NCBI GenBank assembly: GCA_016215305.1
Contig: JACRKI010000098.1
Span: forward strand, 1 to 10,577
Direction of reading: 5' to 3'
Source of the DNA: Candidatus Woesearchaeota archaeon
GTDB lineage: Archaea > Nanobdellota > Nanobdellia > Woesearchaeales > DSVV01
Length of the DNA stretch: 10,577 bases
The first letter of the stretch is position 1; each line of letters opens with the position of its first letter. The position numbers were made by a program, and so were the translations under genes. Under the pieces are notes generated by a model. The model did not search any database, had not been told where the DNA came from, and was given only the letters and a program-made list of their open reading frames with translations. This document shows, in pieces, positions 6,226-10,577 of this stretch.

Positions 6226-6806
6226 TACCACACATCGTAGTGTTCGTTTCCTTTGGTCATGAATTCGAGTGTTTCTTTGATAAGATTCATCAATTCATAT
6301 GATTTGAAGCGGAGTTTGTCTTCCCAGAGGGCATCAATTTTCTTCTTCCACATCCAGGTGGTCATAAATTCCAGCATAATCTTGGAAAATTTGTCTCGTG
6401 TCATTCGTTCTGCGAAATCAAATTCAAGGCCAGGTTGAATTCGAATAAGTATAAGGCCGCGCTGCATTTTCTTTGGTTTGCCGTCTTTGATTACTTCAAT
6501 GTCCATCAAATCTTGAAATTGAAAATGGATTTGCATCCAGTACATGAGAAAGTCAGTGACTTTTCGGTGCGCGTTCCAGTCAAAGGAGCGTTCTTTGCCG
6601 CCGGTTTGCAAGGCAATGCTTTTGTATTTGGATTCATGCACTTGGTAGTGGCGGGAAACAAGCCAATCATAAATAATCTTGTAGAGTTCGTGAATGTCAA
6701 AGACTCCTTTGAAGCGGATGACTTGGTAGAGGGTATCATCTTTGGCTGAACCAATCTGCCCTTTACTAAATCCAGGGAGTCTGGTGTATCCTTCCATGCC
6801 TGCCAT
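6225..6806 (-). CDS. Paralogous hypothetical protein B, 193 aa
   Basis: ATG at 6806-6804, stop TAG at 6227-6225. A second Met at codon 4 is an alternative start. A TATA box centred about 26 nt upstream supports a leaderless start at the first. The protein is soluble, with a short Gly/Pro-rich N-terminus (1-22) and then the region shared with the neighbouring 167-aa paralogue: TLYQVIRFKGVFDIHELYKI, a Trp-rich helix (about 88-92), KDGKPKKMQRG (108-117) and a C-terminal helix (ELMNLIKETLEFM, 171-183). Aromatic residues, especially Trp, are unusually frequent. No known catalytic motif or membrane span is seen. Its order on the strand (B first, then A after 128 bp with its own promoter) suggests co-location after tandem duplication rather than a tight operon. 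Family unknown to me. Confidence 0.8.
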   Translation of the reverse strand: MAGMEGYTRLPGFSKGQIGSAKDDTLYQVIRFKGVFDIHELYKIIYDWLVSRHYQVHESKYKSIALQTGGKERSFDWNAHRKVTDFLMYWMQIHFQFQDLMDIEVIKDGKPKKMQRGLILIRIQPGLEFDFAERMTRDKFSKIMLEFMTTWMWKKKIDALWEDKLRFKSYELMNLIKETLEFMTKGNEHYDVW

Positions 6807-6827
6807 GGGGATTTTCCAGTCATTGAA

Positions 6828-6838
6828 GAATATAAATG
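6828..6838 (-). promoter_or_regulatory. TATA box for paralogue B
   Basis: The minus strand reads CATTTATATTC, centred about 26 nt before the ATG at 6806, the spacing expected for a leaderless archaeal message. Confidence 0.55.
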
Positions 6839-6897
6839 TTTCTCCAAATGCTTTTTCTTACGAAAGAAGTTTCTTGAACAGTTAAGGGATGTGAAAC

Positions 6898-6961
6898 ACA
6901 CGAACAAGCAAAAAAATACACGCACCTGCATCGCAAACTGTATCTTCATGTCATTATTATT
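6898..6961. repeat. Diverged direct repeat, copy 1
   Basis: Three blocks, ACACGAACAAG (6898-6908), ACACGCAC (6918-6925) and CATGTCATTATTATT (6947-6961), recur in the same order at 7503-7570 with one mismatch in the last block and a 4-nt length difference between blocks one and two. The copies lie on either side of the Dph2 fragment. The surrounding intergenic region (6807-7140) has no gene; it also holds an unassigned TATA-like box near 6964-6974. Confidence 0.45.
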
Positions 6962-7109
6962 AAATTTTTATATCTTCTAAGAAATATTCGAATTTGAAAT
7001 CGAAATAATAAATAATAATTATTGGCCTTGCCAGAGCGTTGCAGGTTCAGGTGTTGAAAACTTTTCTTAGTTCGTGTTCAGACAATCTGTTCGTGTAATT
7101 ACCACTAAA

Positions 7110-7118
7110 TTTTATAAA
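7110..7118 (+). promoter_or_regulatory. TATA box for the Dph2 fragment
   Basis: TTTTATAAA is centred 27 nt before ATG 7141, matching a leaderless start. An intact promoter suggests that the shortened gene is still transcribed. Confidence 0.55.
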
Positions 7119-7140
7119 CCCAGCAGCATTAATTCCTTTC

Positions 7141-7497
7141 ATGGCAAACTACGATCTTGAACTTCAGAAAGCGATCGAAAAAATCAAGAAGACAAACGCG
7201 AAGCTCGTCTGTATCCAACTTCCTGATGGATTAAAGCCGCAGGCAAAAGAAATTACTGATACTATTGAAGCGCAAACAGATGCGAAAGTTTTGATTTGGC
7301 TTGGCAGTTGTTATGGCGCGTGTGATTGGCCGCTTGGCATTGACAAACTTGGCGTTGATCTGTTGATTGCGTGGGGACATTCTGTCTGGAAACACGATAC
7401 GTTTGATGCAGTAGCAGAAAAAGTGGGAGAATATATGCCGCAACCTCTTCCGATGCCATCTCCTGCAAGATCGTATACTTCTGTTGACGTTGCGTAA
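7141..7497 (+). CDS. dph2: Diphthamide synthase Dph2, N-terminal domain only (118 aa)
   Basis: Dph2 is the archaeal radical SAM-like enzyme that transfers the 3-amino-3-carboxypropyl group of SAM to a histidine of elongation factor 2, the first step of diphthamide synthesis. The protein here matches its first domain: VCIQLPDGLKPQAKEITDTI (24-43), GSCYGACDWP (55-64) and GVDLLIAWGHS (71-81). Cys61 in YGACD aligns with the first of the three cysteines that hold the 4Fe-4S cluster. Full-length archaeal Dph2 is about 320-350 residues with three repeated domains. Here a stop follows a low-complexity tail (QPLPMPSPAR), and domains 2 and 3, with the other two cysteines, are missing. No continuation appears in any frame of the 170 bp downstream. 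It may be a remnant, a non-catalytic paralogue or half of a split gene. The promoter is intact and the frame clean. Confidence 0.8.
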   Translation: MANYDLELQKAIEKIKKTNAKLVCIQLPDGLKPQAKEITDTIEAQTDAKVLIWLGSCYGACDWPLGIDKLGVDLLIAWGHSVWKHDTFDAVAEKVGEYMPQPLPMPSPARSYTSVDVA

Positions 7498-7502
7498 ATA
7501 AT

Positions 7503-7570
7503 ACACGAACAAGAAGAAGCGCAAACACACGCACGAGCAAAAGAAAATGAGATGGCATGTAATTATTATT
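7503..7570. repeat. Diverged direct repeat, copy 2
   Basis: ACACGAACAAG (7503-7513), ACACGCAC (7527-7534) and CATGTAATTATTATT (7556-7570) match copy 1 at 6898-6961 in order and near-equal spacing. It begins five bases after the Dph2 stop codon. Its T-rich end could also help terminate that transcript. Confidence 0.45.
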
Positions 7571-7637
7571 TTTTGGACATTTTCTATCAAAGAAGTTTTC
7601 TCAAGAATGATTCATGACAGATAAGATTGGAGAAAAA

Positions 7638-7646
7638 CATATAAAC
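7638..7646 (+). promoter_or_regulatory. TATA box for the CYTH-DHH operon
   Basis: CATATAAAC is centred 26 nt before ATG 7668, so the two-gene message is probably leaderless. Confidence 0.55.
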
Positions 7647-7667
7647 TAATTAATCCCGAAAAACATC

Positions 7668-8204
7668 ATGCCGACAGAAACAGAAGTCAAAATCAAAATC
7701 AATAATCTTGATGCGGTAAAAGCAAAAGTCATAGAGATGCGCGCGGAGTTGTTCAAAAAAAGAGCACTCCAAATAGATTATGCATACGATAACAAAGGCA
7801 GACTCAGAAAAAATGGAGAATGCCTGAGAATAAGAGATAACGCAATTCTCACCTACAAAGGTCCAAAACAAAAAGGATCCAAAATGAAGATCCGTGAAGA
7901 AATAGAAGTGATGGTGGATAATGGAAAGTACCTCGAACAAATTCTCGCAAAACTAGGTTATTTTCCAACCCAAAGAAAAGAGAAATACAGAGAATCATAT
8001 ATTTTTCATCTCACCCAAATTTGCCTTGATGAAACGCCAATGGGTTCATTTTTGGAAATTGAAGGAAGTAAAGATGGTGTGCTTGATGTCGCAAAACGAT
8101 TGGGGTTCACAGAAAAGAATTTTAATAATCAATCCTATGGAACATTGTGGGAAGAATACGCAGAAAAACATAAAATCAAAGGAGACATGGTGTTTTCAAA
8201 ATGA
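7668..8204 (+). CDS. CYTH-domain protein (class IV adenylate cyclase CyaB / triphosphatase-like), 178 aa
   Basis: The CYTH fold is a beta-tunnel that binds triphosphates with two metal ions. Members are class IV adenylyl cyclases, thiamine triphosphatases or inorganic triphosphatases. The hallmark ExExK is residues 4-8 (ETEVK). The other expected charged strands are in order: LRIR (53-56), LTYKGP (61-66), REEIEV (76-81), KYRES (106-110) and LDETPMGSFLEIEG (120-133), with SYGTLWEEY near the end. The length is typical of the CyaB-type archaeal subfamily, so a complete, active enzyme is likely. Sequence alone does not separate cyclase from triphosphatase. Its stop overlaps the next start by ATGA, which couples it to the DHH phosphoesterase. 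Confidence 0.9.
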   Translation: MPTETEVKIKINNLDAVKAKVIEMRAELFKKRALQIDYAYDNKGRLRKNGECLRIRDNAILTYKGPKQKGSKMKIREEIEVMVDNGKYLEQILAKLGYFPTQRKEKYRESYIFHLTQICLDETPMGSFLEIEGSKDGVLDVAKRLGFTEKNFNNQSYGTLWEEYAEKHKIKGDMVFSK

Positions 8205-9409
8205 AATTCCTGATTGAATCAAGTGTGCTTCAAAAATTGAAGCCGCAAATACAAGAGCTTCTGACGTTACTGAAAACCACGATCGAAAGCAAACAGCCAA
8301 TCTACATTCGGCATCACGCAGACGCGGATGGCTACACTGCAGGAATCGCGCTCGAACGTGTGCTTGTTCCCTTAATAGGGGCGCAGCATAAAAGAGAGCG
8401 GGATGTCTCATTATATTTTCAGCGTCTTCCTTCGTTAACTCCCTATTACAGTTATGAAGACGCGACAAGAGACATCCAAAACTTTTTGCGGACAGCAGAA
8501 CAGTTTTCCACAAAACCCCCTCTTTTTTTATTTCTTGATCTTGGTTCAGGCCCGGAAAATATTCCATCGTATCACAAAGTAAAAATTTATGGCGCGGCGC
8601 TTGCAGTCATAGATCATCATCCCGCAGATGAACACATAACGCCACTCACAGAAGTGCATATCAATCCACACCTCATTGGATCAACCTATGATTATAGCGC
8701 AGGGATGTTGTGCGCGGAAATTGGGAATTTGCTTGCATTGGAAATCAAAAATCTTCCAGAGCAGAATTTCGCGTTTATTGCGGCGGTTTCAGGCACTGCG
8801 GACAAAGTAGCGAGCGAAGAATACAAAAAATATATGTCCCTTGCAAGCCACAAAGGATTTTCCAAAGAATTTGTCCAGCAGGTCGCGAAAGCGATTGATT
8901 ATGAAGCGCATATCCTTGGTCCAACGTCTGGAAGAGAATTAGTGCAAGACCTCTTAGGCAAAGACGAAAAAAAACAGCACAAACATCTTGCGTTGATTGA
9001 AAAACAGCTCGAAAAATTATTCAAAGCGCAGCTGACCACCTGTTTGCATTACGCGCAAATAGAAGAAAAGAAACACTTCTCCTATGTCAAAGTTCCTATT
9101 GAAGATGTTTTGAGCAGCAGAAACGCGTATCCGCCGAGAGGAAAAGCAATTGGCATTGTGCAGCAGCATTTCAATGATCAGGGAAAAAAAGCGATTACTG
9201 TTGGTGTGGGAAAAAGTTCTTTCAATTTTCGCGCGAGCACTGAAATAGAAAAATTTGACGTTCATGCGTTTATGGATTTGTGCAAAAAGAAAGTGCCGTA
9301 CGCGCAGATCAATGGCGGCGGTCATCGTGTTGCGGGTTCTGTGACATTTGTCGCGGCAGCGAAAGAAGAAGTGGAAAATTTACTTGATGAGTATGTGGGT
9401 GGATTGTAG
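8201..9409 (+). CDS. DHH/DHHA1 phosphoesterase (archaeal RecJ-like), 402 aa
   Basis: The protein has the DHH-superfamily metal motifs: HADADG (39-44), DLG (113-115), DHH (138-140) in AVIDHHP, and GTAD (198-201), followed by a C-terminal DHHA1 substrate domain with GGGH (372-375). These residues bind two Mn ions. By family, such enzymes are RecJ-like single-strand nucleases, archaeal GAN (a GINS partner in the replisome) or small-nucleotide phosphodiesterases (nanoRNA or cyclic dinucleotides). At 402 residues with no extra OB or membrane domain it lies at the short end for archaeal RecJ/GAN. It starts inside the stop of the CYTH gene (ATGA at 8201-8204) and has no promoter of its own, so the two are made together. 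All key residues are intact; the substrate is unresolved. Confidence 0.9.
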   Translation: MKFLIESSVLQKLKPQIQELLTLLKTTIESKQPIYIRHHADADGYTAGIALERVLVPLIGAQHKRERDVSLYFQRLPSLTPYYSYEDATRDIQNFLRTAEQFSTKPPLFLFLDLGSGPENIPSYHKVKIYGAALAVIDHHPADEHITPLTEVHINPHLIGSTYDYSAGMLCAEIGNLLALEIKNLPEQNFAFIAAVSGTADKVASEEYKKYMSLASHKGFSKEFVQQVAKAIDYEAHILGPTSGRELVQDLLGKDEKKQHKHLALIEKQLEKLFKAQLTTCLHYAQIEEKKHFSYVKVPIEDVLSSRNAYPPRGKAIGIVQQHFNDQGKKAITVGVGKSSFNFRASTEIEKFDVHAFMDLCKKKVPYAQINGGGHRVAGSVTFVAAAKEEVENLLDEYVGGL

Positions 9410-9438
9410 AGTTAGTGTAAACTTATACATAATAGGTA

Positions 9439-9459
9439 TTCCTTTCTTTTTTATTTATT
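9439..9459 (+). terminator. T-rich archaeal terminator after the DHH gene
   Basis: Runs of T (CCTTTCTTTTTTATTTATTC region) begin about 30 nt after the stop codon with no hairpin, the usual archaeal form. A second T-rich stretch follows at 9470-9487. Confidence 0.55.
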
Positions 9460-9487
9460 CTTGCAATAATTTGTTTATTTTTATTTT

Positions 9488-9506
9488 GTGGTTCTGAACG
9501 AACCAC
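9488..9506. other. Hairpin 1 of a four-hairpin cluster
   Basis: GTGGTTC (9488-9494) pairs with GAACCAC (9500-9506) around TGAAC. The same GAACCAC and GTGGTTC recur at 9808-9812 region and 9897-9903 in the closing stem of the structured element ahead of the last gene, so alternative long-range pairing is possible. Confidence 0.5.
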
Positions 9507-9507
9507 T

Positions 9508-9549
9508 AATCCTGCTGTGCCTCACATAAGGTCTCGGCACAGCAGGATT
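9508..9549. repeat. Hairpin 2, 14-bp stem, loop matching hairpin 4
   Basis: AATCCTGCTGTGCC (9508-9521) pairs without mismatch with GGCACAGCAGGATT (9536-9549). The 14-nt loop TCACATAAGGTCTC closely matches the loop of hairpin 4, and the loop-closing GTGC/GCAC pairs are shared, but the outer stems differ completely. Shared loop with different paired stems indicates a related pair kept for its fold, or two related element ends. Confidence 0.6.
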
Positions 9550-9593
9550 CCTCAATTGATGCTCCGAGCGTTAAGCGAGGGGCATTCATGAGG
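9550..9593. other. Hairpin 3, between the matching hairpins
   Basis: CCTCA (9550-9554) pairs with TGAGG (9589-9593), and ATGCTCC (9559-9565) with GGGGCAT (9579-9585) including one G-T pair. The loop contains GCGTTAAGCG, reminiscent of the TTTTAAGCG loop of palindrome B at 3493-3551. It follows hairpin 2 without a gap. Confidence 0.45.
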
Positions 9594-9609
9594 AGAGAAG
9601 AAGCAAATG

Positions 9610-9650
9610 CAACAAGCCAGTGCTCAGAAAAGGTTCGCACTGGCTTGTTG
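9610..9650. repeat. Hairpin 4, 14-bp stem, loop matching hairpin 2
   Basis: CAACAAGCCAGTGC (9610-9623) pairs without mismatch with GCACTGGCTTGTTG (9637-9650). The 13-nt loop TCAGAAAAGGTTC differs from that of hairpin 2 by two substitutions and one deletion. An A/T-rich stretch with T-runs follows (9655-9681), which could end a transcript covering the cluster. Confidence 0.6.
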
Positions 9651-9804
9651 GTATAATTAAATAATTATTTTATTATTATTCTTTCAAAGGATAATATTAT
9701 CAAAGAAATAAAAGATTACAAACAAATAATTCTATTAAGAATTTTTCCCCCAGAACAAGAATATTGTTCACTGAAAGAATTTTTTTGTCACAAATCCTTA
9801 AGTA
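9651..9804. other. A/T-rich intergenic stretch
   Basis: No gene is visible. It contains the perfect palindrome GATAATATTATC (9690-9701) and a weak GAACA/TGTTC inverted repeat near 9754-9770, which could be regulator sites for the downstream gene. Several TATA-like strings are present, but the A/T richness makes any single choice unsafe. Confidence 0.4.
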
Positions 9805-9905
9805 AAGAACCACCTGTCAAAGAGCGTACAGGTGCACTCACAAGTTCGTGCAGGGTGGTGGCATGACACGAAAGCGATTTGCCAGAGCGGGAGCCGGTGG
9901 TTCTT
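9805..9905 (+). promoter_or_regulatory. Structured leader or RNA element closed by a 10-bp stem
   Basis: AAGAACCACC (9805-9814) pairs perfectly with GGTGGTTCTT (9896-9905), 81 nt apart. Inside, TGCAC (9833-9837) can pair with GTGCA (9848-9852), and TGGCA (9859-9863) with TGCCA (9880-9884), giving a multibranch fold. CACCTGT (9811-9817) can instead pair with ACAGGTG (9828-9834), breaking the closing stem, so two states are possible. It ends about 36 nt before the SD sequence of the small gene at 9959, the position of a cis-regulatory leader. It matches no riboswitch or tRNA I recognise. Confidence 0.45.
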
Positions 9906-9941
9906 GACTCATTACGAAATATCACCAAATGAATAGAAAAA

Positions 9942-9947
9942 GGAGGT
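9942..9947 (+). promoter_or_regulatory. Shine-Dalgarno sequence for the small gene
   Basis: GGAGGT lies 11 nt before ATG 9959 and fixes that start. It is the only clear SD at normal spacing in the window; most other genes look leaderless, consistent with a real 5' leader here. Confidence 0.75.
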
Positions 9948-9958
9948 AATAAAATATC

Positions 9959-10360
9959 ATGACAACAGACATCTCACAACGTGTTCAAACACAAGTAAGC
10001 ATACTGAACCGCTATTTTATTGACGGACAGACACTAGCAACGCCTGCTGGATTTTCAGCAGCGCTATATAGAGAAAATTTAGATAAAATGGTTGCGGATC
10101 TTCAAAGAGAAGGATTTACAGATGCATCCATCGTTGCGGTTGCAGCAGCTTCTGGATGTAGTCCAATAACGCATCGTGACGGCGCATTTTTGAACTATCA
10201 TCTTGTTATTCTAACCGGCAATCGAATTTTAGATCCTTTGTATGCAGGGAGAGAACCGCTTGATGTTGGCTCATATGCGGCTCGCGCATTTCCAGAAGAG
10301 CAGGGAGTAAAACTTTGGAGTAAAACAGGAGAAGGAAGATACCAAACGCGTCTTCAATAG
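9959..10360 (+). CDS. Small hypothetical protein, 133 aa, weakly papain-like
   Basis: Start ATG 9959 after a strong SD sequence, stop TAG at 10358-10360, then a T-rich terminator, so this is a self-contained gene. The N-terminal half is helical (about 5-50). The middle has AAASGCSPITHRDG (62-75), and NYHLVILTGNRILDPL (79-94) has the His-x-Val...Gly...Leu-Asp-Pro pattern often seen around the His and Asp of papain-like or transglutaminase-like proteins. Cys67, His81 and Asp92 could form a triad, but the Cys-His spacing is short for that fold. Without a structure I treat the resemblance as weak. There is no signal peptide or membrane span, so it is probably cytoplasmic. The folded leader upstream suggests post-transcriptional control. 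Family otherwise unrecognised. Confidence 0.72.
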   Translation: MTTDISQRVQTQVSILNRYFIDGQTLATPAGFSAALYRENLDKMVADLQREGFTDASIVAVAAASGCSPITHRDGAFLNYHLVILTGNRILDPLYAGREPLDVGSYAARAFPEEQGVKLWSKTGEGRYQTRLQ

Positions 10361-10392
10361 TCTTTTTTATTATTTTTATTTTTTCTCCTTTG
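10361..10392 (+). terminator. T-rich terminator after the small gene
   Basis: TCTTTTTTATTATTTTTATT and a further T6 run begin directly after the stop codon, the archaeal oligo-T pattern without a hairpin. The remaining sequence to the window end (10393-10577) holds no gene that I can support. Confidence 0.65.
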
Positions 10393-10577
10393 TTTTTCTG
10401 TTCTAACTAAGTAAAAATTTATTTTCAACATCCTCAACGAAATCTGCACAACTCCCCCTATTCTTGCTCTATTCCAGTAGATCGGACTGAAATCGAATTC
10501 TCGTCTTGATGTATGTTTCTACAATTGTTGATCAAAAAATAACAACAACAATGGTTATGAAAATCTATAAGATTTTC

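Noticed and set aside
7231..7590. Minus-strand frames opposite the Dph2 fragment
   Set aside because: No family resemblance, and the plus strand clearly encodes Dph2.
7028..9889. Shared 11-mer TTGCCAGAGCG at 7028 and 9879
   Set aside because: An 11-base match between two sites is expected by chance in a 10-kb A/T-rich window.
9410..9958. CRISPR array
   Set aside because: The hairpins do not form regularly spaced identical repeats; only loops match and spacing is irregular.
10551..10577. Possible start of a gene (ATG at 10551 or 10557, open to the window end)
   Set aside because: Only nine codons are visible, there is no SD sequence or clear TATA box, and the same bases form a palindrome.

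Overview
The window looks like a piece of a DPANN-type archaeal genome, most likely close to the Woesearchaeota; the phylum is inferred from gene content and style, not shown. The archaeal signs are a COG1750-type Ser/Lys protease, a Dph2 (diphthamide) fragment, and A/T-rich TATA boxes centred about 26-28 nt before several start codons, which fits leaderless transcripts. Only the last gene has a classic Shine-Dalgarno sequence at normal spacing.

Layout. 3-1703 (+) is the 3' part of a membrane-anchored, outward-facing S16/Lon-like protease. 1691-2383 (+) is a broken patatin-family (COG4667-like) gene: it lacks its N-terminal nucleophile region and has an in-frame TGA. 2385-3059 (-) is an unrecognised protein. 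3060-3622 has no gene but holds several hairpins, including two adjacent long palindromes (3429-3490 and 3493-3551) with a shared core like IS200/IS605 ends or omega-RNA, and no tnpA or tnpB. 3623-4912 (+) is a coiled-coil protein, convergent with a small membrane protein at 4916-5413 (-). A MITE-like inverted repeat lies at 5459-5571. 5593-6096 and 6225-6806 (both -) are two diverged paralogues of an unrecognised family. 7141-7497 (+) is a Dph2 N-terminal domain alone, flanked by two copies of a diverged direct repeat. 7668-8204 and 8201-9409 (+) form a translationally coupled CYTH-DHH pair. 9410-9958 has no gene but is rich in structure: four consecutive hairpins, two of them with different stems and matching loops, then a 101-nt element closed by a 10-bp stem ahead of an SD-led small gene (9959-10360) with a weak papain-like look. 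After 10360 there is a T-rich terminator and nothing else clear.

Together the genes cover envelope proteolysis, a decayed lipid hydrolase, a possible nucleotide or nucleic-acid phosphoester module (CYTH plus DHH) and several lineage-specific proteins. The most unusual part of the window is its intergenic DNA, where hairpins repeatedly keep a core or loop while the outer stems change but stay paired. That pattern suggests selection for structure, either as RNA or as mobile DNA ends.
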